A DNA stretch of 64,000 bases. Origin: an uncultured Treponema sp. (lineage in GTDB: Bacteria > Spirochaetota > Spirochaetia > Treponematales > Treponemataceae). Made by a program: the position numbers and the translations under genes. The stretch lies in the NCBI RefSeq assembly GCF_934725225.1, contig NZ_CAKVAM010000003.1, positions 62,001 to 126,000 on the forward strand, given 5' to 3'. The notes beneath the pieces are model-generated. The model worked only from the letters and a program-made list of their open reading frames with translations. It searched no databases and was not told where the DNA came from. The first letter of the stretch is position 1; every line of letters begins with the position of its first letter. Of the stretch, positions 32,589-40,067 are shown in pieces.

Positions 32589-33837
32589 ATTTTATAGTTC
32601 GTGCAAGGCGGAAGCCCATGGTGTCGGCAAAAGCAGCTGGAGCATATCTAATCCGGGTCACAACACGACAAGATAACTGATTATCTTGGTCAAAAGCACC
32701 TCCACGTTTCACACGGTCAGAACCAGATGACGCACCAGTATCAGGTGTGCTGATGGATATGCTATCAGTGTATCTGTCCCAGCACCATTCCCACACGTTG
32801 CCGGTCATATCATAAAGCCCAAGCCTATTAGCCTTTTTTAAACCAACTTCATGAGTAATATCGTTAGAATTATCGTCATACCAAGTAACTTCAGTCTTAG
32901 TATTACTTCCAGCATAAGTATAATTCCAGTCAGTAGAAGCGCTTTGGTAGCCGCCGCGGGCTGCAAATTCCCACTCTGCTTCTGTAGGCAGACGGTAGCC
33001 ATTTTTAGTAAAATCACAAGAAACACTCTGCCAACCTGAGCAACCTTGGGTAATAGCATCAAGGGAAATATTTTTATACTCAACCTCATCACCATTCGTC
33101 TGAATAATTGTATAACAAGGTTCAAGTTCCATTAATATAGAAAGCCTGTTGCAAAACACAATTGCATGATACCAGCTTATATACTCAACAGGACGTAGCA
33201 CTTGTGTTTCTCCCTCAGCCGGAGGATAAGCTTCTCCATGAAACCTGCTTGGATTTTCTCCCATCACGGCTTCAAAAAGCTCCTGCGTTACTTCGTATTT
33301 TCCTATGCTGTATGGGCTTAAAGTTACTGTGCGGTCGCTAATAAAAACACCTTCAGTTCCGCTTCCTGTAATTGGTGTGGCGGTGTCAATTACCGTCGCA
33401 AGGGCTGTCTTTTCAAGCTTGGTCTTGTTTATAACTATGCTTCCGTCTTCAGCAATAGAAAAGATGTTAGACAAAAGTATTAAGGTTAAAGAGCATTCTG
33501 TAGTTTTATCTGCTTCAACTTTTATATCTTTGCTTCCAGATGCGATAAGCTCATCATTGTTCGCAGAATCTCTCGCTTCTGCCTCAACGGTATATTCACC
33601 GGCTTCAAGCTCCGTGAACTCTATTACCCCCCCCAACGCCGCATCTTTCTCTATAGTCTCACTTTCGCCAATTACACGCACAACGAACTTGTCGGCATTG
33701 TCCTTGCTGTAAAGGTAGCGTCCGCCCGGCAAAGCCACACGGATTGAGCCGCCTTTTTCAGAGCCGCCGCTCATGTTCATGCAGGACGCAGCCACAAATA
33801 AAAACGCAAATAAAGCCGGAACAATAAATTTCTTCAT
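32587..33837 (-). CDS. Lipoprotein with SUMF1/FGE-like domain and an in-frame G8 tract
   Basis: This 416-residue protein has a lipoprotein signal (lipobox VAASC, Cys about 19). Residues about 30-130 look like a beta-sandwich (GEYTVEAEARD...). Residues about 160-416 form a formylglycine-generating-enzyme-like (SUMF1) domain: MGENPSRF, PVEYISWYHAIVFCNRLS, YRLPTEAEWEFAARGG, GNVWEWCWDRY, GFRLAR. The Cys pair needed for true FGE oxidase is not visible near the end (single C in SCRVV), so it is probably a ligand-binding fold, not a sulfatase activator. Treponemes commonly carry several such proteins. Eight G in a row occur in codons near residue 70, so a slip would switch the gene off. Confidence 0.85.
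   Translation of the reverse strand: MKKFIVPALFAFLFVAASCMNMSGGSEKGGSIRVALPGGRYLYSKDNADKFVVRVIGESETIEKDAALGGVIEFTELEAGEYTVEAEARDSANNDELIASGSKDIKVEADKTTECSLTLILLSNIFSIAEDGSIVINKTKLEKTALATVIDTATPITGSGTEGVFISDRTVTLSPYSIGKYEVTQELFEAVMGENPSRFHGEAYPPAEGETQVLRPVEYISWYHAIVFCNRLSILMELEPCYTIIQTNGDEVEYKNISLDAITQGCSGWQSVSCDFTKNGYRLPTEAEWEFAARGGYQSASTDWNYTYAGSNTKTEVTWYDDNSNDITHEVGLKKANRLGLYDMTGNVWEWCWDRYTDSISISTPDTGASSGSDRVKRGGAFDQDNQLSCRVVTRIRYAPAAFADTMGFRLARTIK
33627..33634 (-). repeat. Homopolymer tract G8 (coding strand) inside the lipoprotein gene
   Basis: Eight C on the plus strand within the region coding LGGV. A gain or loss of one base would frameshift the lipoprotein before its SUMF1-like domain. 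Confidence 0.8.
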
Positions 33838-33861
33838 AAAAGACCTCCAATGAATTGATTT

Positions 33862-33953
33862 CTGACCGAGTTTCTTTCAGAAACATCGCGGGTCAAGCCC
33901 GAAAATGACAGTTTTCATTCCTGTGTCATTCCTGCGCAACGACACAGGAATCT
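33862..33953. repeat. Composite TGTCATT-family repeat upstream of the lipoprotein gene
   Basis: TGACCGAGTTTCTTTCAGAAACATCGC then GGGTCAAGCCC and AATGACA is the right half of the full element. A second arm with TGTCATTCCTG and CAGGAATCT follows at 33924-33953. The two parts are in a different order from the full copies, indicating recombination. Confidence 0.7.
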
Positions 33954-34046
33954 CTATTATAACCAACATTCCTAGAATCTAAATTAAATTATACTGAATA
34001 AATTTCAAAAAACAACTTTTGGGTGAAAATTTATTAAGAATTTTCC

Positions 34047-34156
34047 TTGAGTAAATACGTTATTTTCCATTGGTAAATAGCTTATTTACCTTAGGAAAAT
34101 AGTCTATTTACCCAGGGTAAATATATTGTTTACCAAGGGTAAATATGTTGTTTTCC
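34047..34156. repeat. Tandem array of five palindromic 22-bp units
   Basis: Five contiguous 22-base units start at 34047, 34069, 34091, 34113 and 34135. Each follows the pattern N-N-G-R-G/T-AAATA, three to five bases, TATTTACC or TGTTTACC/TTTTCC, that is an inverted repeat such as GGTAAATA...TATTTACC. The junctions are palindromic too (for example TATTTACCC-A-GGGTAAATA at units 3/4), so the array is really about ten alternating 11-base half-sites. A partly matching stretch precedes it. It lies in the 379-base gap 33838-34216, upstream of the lipoprotein gene and behind the gltX terminator. No binding protein is known to me. Confidence 0.8.
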
Positions 34157-34170
34157 ATAATTATAAAAAA

Positions 34171-34198
34171 ACAGCCCAGACATTTTATCCGGACTGTT
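34171..34198 (-). terminator. Terminator of gltX
   Basis: On the minus strand AACAGTCC...GGGCTGTT with an imperfect middle, then seven T. Confidence 0.8.
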
Positions 34199-34216
34199 CT
34201 TTACGCAATCTAAAAC

Positions 34217-35794
34217 TTAGAAAGCTGCAAGTGTTTTTTCAACGCGCTCGCAGGCTTTTTCTTTTCCAAGAATCCAGATTGAGCCAATCAGCGGCGGAGA
34301 AATGCGGCTTCCTGTAACAGCCATGCGCACAGGCATCATAAAGTCGCCAAGTTTTATTCCAAGCTCCTCGGCATATTTTTTTGCAAGGGCTTCAGCATCA
34401 TCGTGGCTCATTCCAAAGATTTCAGAAACAAAAGACTTCGCCTTTTCAAGAACTTCCTTTGTCTTTGCTTCGTCAAGTTTTTTTGGAATAATTTCAGACT
34501 TCACAGGAACAGCAGGTTCTGTAAACATAAAGCGAACCATTTCAGCGGCATCTGTAAGGAAATGCAGGCGTTCCTTTATAAGCGGCATAAGCTCCAGAAG
34601 CTTTTTCTTTACATCTGCGCTCGCCATATTCATTGAAGAATCCACGCAAACAGGCTCGCCATCGCTTCCAAGCGCAACACCAGAATATTCAGGACCAACC
34701 TTTGGCTTAGGCTGCGGATTTTCAGGATTGATTTCAAGGGAAGCGTCTCCTGTTCCTGTTATAAACGGCAATGTCCACTTATAAAGCTCCTCGTCAGACA
34801 AAGCGCGGATATACTGGCCGTTGTACCATTCAAGCTTCTTGTAGTCAAAAACAGCAGGAGCCTTGTTCAAATGTTCAAGCTTAAAGTTAGCGGCAAGCTC
34901 CTCAAGGCTGTAGATGTCGCGTCCGTCCTCGTAAGAGCAGCCCAAGAGAGCCACATAGTTTACAATCGCCTGTGGAAGGTAGCCTCTTGCGCGGAACTCA
35001 TTAAGCGAAGTCGAGCCGTGACGTTTTGAAAGCTTCTTTCCGTCTGAACCATTTACCATTGGCAGGTGGCAGAATTCAGGATGTTCCCAGCCGAACGCCC
35101 TGTACATCTGAACATGAAGAGGAGTTGAAGGAATCCATTCCTGGGCACGCATAACGTGGCTTATCTTCATCAGGTGGTCGTCAACAATATTCGCAAGGTG
35201 ATATGTCGGAAATCCATCGCTCTTTAAAAGAACCGGATCAGGGGAAATGTCCTCGTTCTTCCAGACAATGTCGCCAAGAAGATGGTCCGTGAACTTTGTC
35301 TCGCCTTCAAGCGGAACTTTAAGCCTTATAACATAAGGTTTTCCGGCTGCAAGATTCGCCTTCACTTCTTCTTCTGTAAGGTGGCGGCAGTTTCTGTCGT
35401 ATCCCGGTGGCATTTTGTTTTCTGTCTGAATCTTGCGGATTCTTTCAAGACGCTCTGAATCACAGAAGCAATAGTAAGCCTCGCCTTTTTCCACAAGCTC
35501 CTGCGCATATTTTTTGTAAAGCTCGAACCTTTCACTCTGAACATAAGGCCCGTACTCTCCGCCCTTGTCTCCGCCCTCGTCCCAGTCGATTCCAAGCCAA
35601 GCCATAGTGTCGTAAAGATTCTTCACATATTTTTCATCGTATCTTGTGCGGTCAGTATCCTCAAGACGAAGAATGAATTTTCCGCCCTTAGACCTTGCAA
35701 AAAGATAGTTAAAAAGCGCAGTACGCACACCGCCGATATGCTGCAGCCCCGTAGGAGAAGGCGCATAACGAACCCGAACCTCTTTGTTTTCCAT
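34217..35794 (-). CDS. gltX: Glutamyl-tRNA synthetase
   Basis: This 525-residue class Ib synthetase has the HIGH-equivalent SPTGLQHIGGVRTALFNYL and the KLSKRHG (KMSKS) motif, with GFPTYHLANIVDDH and the C-terminal anticodon-binding helical domain. It is longer than the common 470-490 residues: an insertion of about 35-40 residues rich in Pro and Gly (PENPQPKPKVGPEYSG) stands before the helical domain, plausible as a surface loop. Treponemes usually charge tRNA-Gln through this enzyme and an amidotransferase or via GlnRS; this cannot be judged here. Confidence 0.95.
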   Translation of the reverse strand: MENKEVRVRYAPSPTGLQHIGGVRTALFNYLFARSKGGKFILRLEDTDRTRYDEKYVKNLYDTMAWLGIDWDEGGDKGGEYGPYVQSERFELYKKYAQELVEKGEAYYCFCDSERLERIRKIQTENKMPPGYDRNCRHLTEEEVKANLAAGKPYVIRLKVPLEGETKFTDHLLGDIVWKNEDISPDPVLLKSDGFPTYHLANIVDDHLMKISHVMRAQEWIPSTPLHVQMYRAFGWEHPEFCHLPMVNGSDGKKLSKRHGSTSLNEFRARGYLPQAIVNYVALLGCSYEDGRDIYSLEELAANFKLEHLNKAPAVFDYKKLEWYNGQYIRALSDEELYKWTLPFITGTGDASLEINPENPQPKPKVGPEYSGVALGSDGEPVCVDSSMNMASADVKKKLLELMPLIKERLHFLTDAAEMVRFMFTEPAVPVKSEIIPKKLDEAKTKEVLEKAKSFVSEIFGMSHDDAEALAKKYAEELGIKLGDFMMPVRMAVTGSRISPPLIGSIWILGKEKACERVEKTLAAF

Positions 35795-35842
35795 AAATGT
35801 AAACCTCTGTGATATAAAATTACAATAGAGTTTTTATTTTTG

Positions 35843-35936
35843 TGTCATTATCGGGCTTGATCCGATAATCTATTTAAAATTTACAATAGATTCCCGTGTC
35901 AACGTCCGCCTTACAGCGCACTGCACGAGAATGACA
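35843..35936. repeat. TGTCATT-family repeat element between gltX and the ABC gene
   Basis: TGTCATTATCGGGCTTGATCC at the left and GAGAATGACA at the right. The interior differs from the 30-kb copies (TTACAATAGATTCCCGTGTC), which suggests a chimeric member. Confidence 0.75.
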
Positions 35937-36044
35937 GTAGAAATGATTATACCGACTGAAAAAGTTTTACTCAATAACGAAAGCACTGATGCAAGGGCGC
36001 AGAAGCATTGAAAAATTCCTGTGGAACTTTATGATTAAGTCTGC

Positions 36045-36050
36045 TATACT
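36045..36050 (+). promoter_or_regulatory. Extended -10 (TGCTATACT) giving a leaderless start for the ABC gene
   Basis: TATACT ends 6 bases before the ATG at 36057, so transcription should begin at or next to the A of the start codon. A TG dinucleotide stands in extended -10 position; the -35 region is poor. Confidence 0.5.
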
Positions 36051-36056
36051 GTTGCA

Positions 36057-36785
36057 ATGAATCTGATTGAGCTTAAAGATATTTCCAAAAACTACAAGAT
36101 GGACAAAGTAATTGTAAAGGCCGTGGACAAGGCGTCTTTTTCAATAAAGAAAGGCGAATTCGCGGCGATTTCCGGCTCGTCCGGCTCAGGAAAGTCCACA
36201 CTTCTGAACATAATCGGGCTTATTGACCTTCCGACTTCCGGCACTTTGCTTTTAAACGGAAACGACATCTACGCGCAAACCAAGCTTTCTGCGGACACAA
36301 AACTTTCCGCATCTCTGGACAAAAAGCTCACAGTTCTTAGAAGAAAAAACCTCGGATTTATTTTTCAGACATTCAATTTGATTCCTGTTTTAAATGTAAG
36401 GGAAAATGTGGAGCTTCCGCTTACGCTCGGACCTTCGTTCGCAACGGAAACCATGGGCAAGAAAGAACTTGGCGAATGGATTGACTTTCTGATTGAAACA
36501 GTCGGACTTTCAGCCTGGAAAAACCACAAGCCTTCAGAACTTTCAGGCGGACAAAGGCAAAGGGTGGCAATTGCGCGCGCGCTAGCTACAAAAGCCCCGG
36601 TGATTCTTGCCGACGAGCCTACCGCAAACCTTGACTCAAAAAACGGAGACCAGATTCTTGAGCTTATGAAAAACCTGAACAAGGAGCTTGAGACAACCTT
36701 TATCTTTTCAACGCACGACGCAAAAATCGTGAACATGGCAGACCACGTGATAAAAATTTCCGACGGAAAAATAATCAGCGCGTAA
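36057..36785 (+). CDS. ABC transporter ATP-binding protein (MacB/LolD-type), orphan
   Basis: This 242-residue protein has a single ABC domain: Walker A GSSGSGKST, Q-loop GFIFQTFNLIPVLNV, signature LSGGQRQRVAIARALA, Walker B VILADEPTANLDS and the H-switch FSTHD. The spacing between Walker A and Q-loop, with an insertion of about 15 residues (NDIYAQTKLSADTKLSASLDKK), is a little longer than usual. MacB/LolD ATPases work with a FtsX-like permease, but none is encoded next to it; the next gene is a YccF protein. A distant permease or loss of partner are both possible. Confidence 0.88.
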   Translation: MNLIELKDISKNYKMDKVIVKAVDKASFSIKKGEFAAISGSSGSGKSTLLNIIGLIDLPTSGTLLLNGNDIYAQTKLSADTKLSASLDKKLTVLRRKNLGFIFQTFNLIPVLNVRENVELPLTLGPSFATETMGKKELGEWIDFLIETVGLSAWKNHKPSELSGGQRQRVAIARALATKAPVILADEPTANLDSKNGDQILELMKNLNKELETTFIFSTHDAKIVNMADHVIKISDGKIISA

Positions 36786-36798
36786 AAAAGAGATTTTT

Positions 36799-37176
36799 AT
36801 GAACTTCTTTAGATTCCTTGGAAACATTGTGTGGTTTGTGCTTTACGGATTTATTTCCGGGCTTGCTTGGCTTGCTATCGGTCTGCTCTGGTGCGTTACA
36901 ATTATCGGCATTCCAGTTGGAATCCAGTGCTTTAAGCTGTCCTGCGTTTCGTTCTTTCCGTTCGGAAAAAACATTCTGCTTGGAACAAAAACAAGCTCGC
37001 TTTTGCTGAACATTCTTTGGGTTGTCTTTGGCGGACTTGAACTTGCGATTGGATATTTAGCGGCAGGAATTTTGTTCTGCTGCACAATCATAGGAATTCC
37101 GCTAGGACTTCAGTGTTTCAAACTCGTAAAACTTTCGTTCCTGCCCTTCGGAGCAAAGATAGAAATAAAAGTGTAA
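36799..37176 (+). CDS. YccF-family membrane protein
   Basis: This 125-residue protein carries two copies of the YccF domain: in each, a hydrophobic helix is followed by CVTIIGIPVGIQCFKLSCVSFFPFG and then CTIIGIPLGLQCFKLVKLSFLPFG. The domain occurs in small inner-membrane proteins of unknown function. The start lies 13 bases after the ABC ATPase stop without its own strong ribosome site, so the two are co-transcribed; a functional link is possible. Confidence 0.85.
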   Translation: MNFFRFLGNIVWFVLYGFISGLAWLAIGLLWCVTIIGIPVGIQCFKLSCVSFFPFGKNILLGTKTSSLLLNILWVVFGGLELAIGYLAAGILFCCTIIGIPLGLQCFKLVKLSFLPFGAKIEIKV

Positions 37177-37180
37177 AGTG

Positions 37181-37480
37181 CTATGCAATCTGCTTGCAGG
37201 CTGGTATTTTTTTCAAGTCTTTTTCCAGTCTGATTTCAGCCTCCCGCAAATCCAGCTCATTCTGCAAATTAAGCCAAAATTTTGAGGTTGTTCCAAAATA
37301 TTTTGCAAGGCGCAAGGACATTTCTACAGTTATCTTTCGTTTTCCGTGAACTAAATCTAAAATTGTGCTAGACGAAACACCTAAATCTTTTGAAAGTCTA
37401 TAAGGCGTGATATTTAATGGCTCAAGAAATTCTTCTGTGAGAATTTCTCCTGCGGTTGGCAATTCAAATCTTTCAGACAT
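37181..37480 (-). CDS. higA: HigA-type antitoxin
   Basis: This 99-residue protein has a helix-turn-helix of the HigA/XRE type: TAGEILTEEFLEPLNITPYRLSKDLGVSSSTILDLVHGKRKITVEMSLRLAKYFGTTSKFWLNLQNEYDL-like (LQNELDLR). It binds and neutralises the toxin and represses its own promoter. GGAGG is directly before ATG 37480 (the frame open upstream to 37531 is not used). It is the second gene of the pair, 13 bases after the toxin; its stop is 4 bases from the convergent YccF gene. Confidence 0.92.
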   Translation of the reverse strand: MSERFELPTAGEILTEEFLEPLNITPYRLSKDLGVSSSTILDLVHGKRKITVEMSLRLAKYFGTTSKFWLNLQNELDLREAEIRLEKDLKKIPACKQIA

Positions 37481-37493
37481 AGAAAACCTCCGT

Positions 37494-37775
37494 TTAGTGG
37501 TAATCCACAATTTGAAGTTCATAAGCTTCATTGTTTTGAAACTTGAACATTATTCTCCATTGATTATTTACTCTTATGGAACAGTAGTCCTTTAAGTTTC
37601 CTTGCAAATGCTCAAATTTATTTCCTGGAGGAATTTTTAAGTCATCTTCATTTTCCGCTGAATTGATTATCAACAACTTTGCAAAAACTCTTTTATGAAT
37701 TTCAGGCGGAAACTTTTTTGATTTTTTTCCCTTCCAGATTTTTTCAGTTTCAGAATCTGCAAATGACTTTATCAT
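37494..37775 (-). CDS. higB: HigB-type toxin (RelE/ParE superfamily)
   Basis: This is a 93-residue protein, MIKSFADSETEKIWKGKKSKKFPPEIHKRVFAKL and DLKIPPGNKFEHLQGNLKDYCSIRVNNQWRIMFKF: a typical HigB mRNA interferase with conserved Arg/Lys and the C-terminal WRIMF strand. It cleaves mRNA on the ribosome. The toxin-first order is characteristic of higBA. The start is ATG 37775; a GTG two codons upstream (37781) is possible. The transcript seems to begin a few bases before the ATG. Confidence 0.92.
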   Translation of the reverse strand: MIKSFADSETEKIWKGKKSKKFPPEIHKRVFAKLLIINSAENEDDLKIPPGNKFEHLQGNLKDYCSIRVNNQWRIMFKFQNNEAYELQIVDYH

Positions 37776-37781
37776 ATACAC

Positions 37782-37810
37782 ATTATCTATTGTTCAGATA
37801 TATCTGTCAA
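37782..37810 (-). promoter_or_regulatory. higBA promoter with palindromic operator
   Basis: On the minus strand TTGACA (37810-37805) and GATAAT (37787-37782) are 17 bases apart. The perfect 12-base palindrome CAGATATATCTG (37795-37806) overlaps the -35 box and spacer and is the likely HigA site. Confidence 0.65.
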
Positions 37811-37841
37811 GAAGATATAAAAACTAATTTCAAATTTTACC

Positions 37842-38393
37842 TTAATCTCTTTCCGGCTTGGTGAACTTGAAGAACTTTGGGGCTTTGTGGTCAATGTGCC
37901 AGCCGCCGTTGTAGAAGCCGTTTTCATTGGCGGTGGAACTTACAAAGATTACTTTTGCAGGATTTTCTGTGTCGTACAAAAAAGTGTTTGAGTTCCAATC
38001 CTTTTCTAAAAGCTCCCTTGAAAGTCCTTGAGCGAAAACTTTTTCCTTTGGAGTGAAAAAACTGATTTTATACCTTCCCTTCTTTAAAAGAAGATGCATT
38101 GCCATTCCGCCGCAAAGATAATAACTACGCTCATAAGGAATTCCTTTCTTTGGCTCGCTGATCCAGGAATAGTTTGCCTTGGCTTTTGTGTAAGTTACAT
38201 CTTCGCCAGTTTCAGCGTCTTCGAGCTTCAAGTAGCAGCGGGTTTCGTTTATCTGACAGCTGTTTTCTGGGCGGTAGACTATGAGCGACCATGGATTGTG
38301 GCGCACTTCATCTTCCGCATAAAGACAGATTCCGTTCAGAAATAAAAGCAAGAAAAATGCAATGGAAAAAAGCTCTGTTTTCTTTGTTTTCAT
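37842..38393 (-). CDS. Secreted protein of unknown function
   Basis: This is a 183-residue protein with a signal peptide (hydrophobic stretch FSIAFFLLLFLNGICLYA, cleavage after YA-like LYA). The mature part, WSLIVYRPENSCQINETRCYLKLEDAETGEDVTYTKAKANYSWI, continues with a beta-rich pattern and a Lys/Phe-rich end; two Cys pairs near NSCQINETRC. I do not recognise a family. Its 5' end overlaps the 3' end of the MATE gene upstream by 86 bases in another frame, so it may be translationally coupled. Confidence 0.65.
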   Translation of the reverse strand: MKTKKTELFSIAFFLLLFLNGICLYAEDEVRHNPWSLIVYRPENSCQINETRCYLKLEDAETGEDVTYTKAKANYSWISEPKKGIPYERSYYLCGGMAMHLLLKKGRYKISFFTPKEKVFAQGLSRELLEKDWNSNTFLYDTENPAKVIFVSSTANENGFYNGGWHIDHKAPKFFKFTKPERD

Positions 38394-39747
38394 CGCCTCT
38401 CATATTAAGTTTTTTCTGATAAAAAATAAAGAACACAAGATTCAAGACGATTCCAAAAACTGTTGCTGTAGGAGCGGCAAGACCAATCATTGAAAGGCTT
38501 GCATCCGGCTGAACAGACATTATATACGACATCGGGAGACGCACAATAAACGACTGAGCAAGCCCCTGAATCATAACAAGAACCGTTGCGCCGTGTCCGT
38601 TAAAATAGCCGATAAAACTGAACAGCACAGAAGTTACCACAGCTTCAATTGCGAATCCGCGCAAGTATTCAAATGAACGGCGTATTACATTTTCGTTGTC
38701 GGTAAAAATTGAAGACACAAAATCGCCTTTAAAGAAAATCAGGATGAAAACAAAAATTCCTATAAGCGCGCCAATCGCCATTCCTGTAAGCATTGACTTT
38801 GTTGCCCGCCTTTCATTTTTTGCGCCCACATTCTGCGAAACGAAACTGGACATTGACTGCATGAGAGAACTTGGAACAAGCATTACAAACGCAACAATTT
38901 TATTTGCAACTCCGTATCCAGAAGAAGCTTCAAGTCCAAGCCGGTTTATAAACGCAACAAGGCACATAAAAGATATTTGCGTCAAAAGCTCCTGAAATCC
39001 AATAGGAATTCCAATTTTTATTATTCCGCGCAATTCTTCGTTAAAACGCAAATCTTTTCTATTTAGATGAACAAGTTTTTTTCTTCTGATTATGATTATA
39101 GAAAGAACAACGGAAACTGCCTGGGCCGCAACAGTCGCAATGGCAGCTCCGGCGACATTCATCTTAAATCCTGCAATCAAAACAAGGTCGCCTGCAATGT
39201 TCACGGCGCAAGCGATTCCAACAAAAAGCAAAGGACTTTTTGAATCTCCCAGTCCGCGGAAAACTGCGCTGATTAAATTGTACGCAAGAATAAAAACAAA
39301 TCCGGCTCCGCAAATTCTTATATACTGAACAGTATGGTCAATTGCTTCGGAAGGAGCCTGCATAAGAAGCGCAATCGGGCGTGCAAAGACAACAAGGCAA
39401 ACTGTAAAAAGAATTCCCGCGCACAAAAAGAAAACAATAGAGCCTCCGATAACGCGGCTGATTTTCTCAGGCTTTTTTTCGCCTAGATATTTTGCAATAA
39501 GAACTGTAACAGAAGTTGCAAAGCCTGCAAGAACAAATGTAAAAAGGTTCATTATATTTGAGCCTGTGGAAACACCAGAAATTCCTTCCGTAGTTCCGAA
39601 TCTTCCCACGACCATAATATCCACCGCGCCATAAGCGGCTTGAAGAATCAATGCGCCTAGAATCGGAATCATAAAGCGCAGCATCTTTGAAAGAATCGGG
39701 CCGGACGTAAAGTCATTCGCAGCCGTCAATTTATTTTCGTTCAACAT
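38308..39747 (-). CDS. MATE-family efflux transporter (second copy)
   Basis: This 479-residue protein has 12 hydrophobic segments and the MATE blocks MIPILGALILQAAYGAVDIMVVGRFG, GFATSVTVLIAKYLGEKK and GIPIGFQELLTQISFMCLVAFINRLG. It is distinct from the one in the amylase operon (DinF/NorM-like branch). Its last about 28 residues after the final membrane segment lie over the start of the downstream secreted-protein gene. Na+- or H+-coupled export of unknown substrates. Confidence 0.9.
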   Translation of the reverse strand: MLNENKLTAANDFTSGPILSKMLRFMIPILGALILQAAYGAVDIMVVGRFGTTEGISGVSTGSNIMNLFTFVLAGFATSVTVLIAKYLGEKKPEKISRVIGGSIVFFLCAGILFTVCLVVFARPIALLMQAPSEAIDHTVQYIRICGAGFVFILAYNLISAVFRGLGDSKSPLLFVGIACAVNIAGDLVLIAGFKMNVAGAAIATVAAQAVSVVLSIIIIRRKKLVHLNRKDLRFNEELRGIIKIGIPIGFQELLTQISFMCLVAFINRLGLEASSGYGVANKIVAFVMLVPSSLMQSMSSFVSQNVGAKNERRATKSMLTGMAIGALIGIFVFILIFFKGDFVSSIFTDNENVIRRSFEYLRGFAIEAVVTSVLFSFIGYFNGHGATVLVMIQGLAQSFIVRLPMSYIMSVQPDASLSMIGLAAPTATVFGIVLNLVFFIFYQKKLNMRGDENKENRAFFHCIFLAFISERNLSLCGR

Positions 39748-39881
39748 GGAATATATTTTATTAAATCAAAAATTTGTTTCAAGCAACAAAAAGGCTAATT
39801 TTTTGTTATTGAACTGATATAAACACAGAGCGTGCGGCAAAATATTCTTAAAAAATAATTGCAAAATTCAGCATTTTCCTG

Positions 39882-39908
39882 TTGACATTTTTTTTCATAA
39901 AATATAAT
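39882..39908 (+). promoter_or_regulatory. Promoter of tRNA-Gly
   Basis: TTGACA (39882-39887) and TATAAT (39903-39908), spacer only 15, with AT-rich DNA between; 18 bases before the tRNA. Confidence 0.55.
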
Positions 39909-39926
39909 ATATTGAACATAAGCAAT

Positions 39927-39999
39927 GCGGCAGTCGTATAACGGCTTATTACCCCAGCCTTCCAAGCTGGAGACGAGGGTTCGACTCCCTTCTGCCGCT
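39927..39999 (+). tRNA. tRNA-Gly (anticodon TCC)
   Basis: The acceptor arms GCGGCAG/CTGCCGC pair, the anticodon stem is CCAGC/GCTGG with TCC at 39961-39963, and the T loop is TTCGACT. CCA is not encoded. Confidence 0.95.
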
Positions 40000-40003
40000 C
40001 TCG

Positions 40004-40034
40004 GACCTTAGGTTTTTCTAAGGTCTTTTTTTTT
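40004..40034 (+). terminator. Terminator of tRNA-Gly
   Basis: GACCTTAG, six bases, CTAAGGTC, then nine T. Confidence 0.9.
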
Positions 40035-40067
40035 GCCTATTTAACATTGCTTTATTTGGAGGAAAGA

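Noticed and set aside
32587..33837. True formylglycine-generating enzyme (sulfatase activator)
   Set aside because: The domain fold matches SUMF1 but the Cys pair of the active site is not visible, no sulfatase gene is near, and the protein is a lipoprotein.
34047..34156. CRISPR array
   Set aside because: Repeat units are contiguous, without spacers, vary in sequence and no cas genes are near; so it is a tandem palindromic array, not CRISPR.
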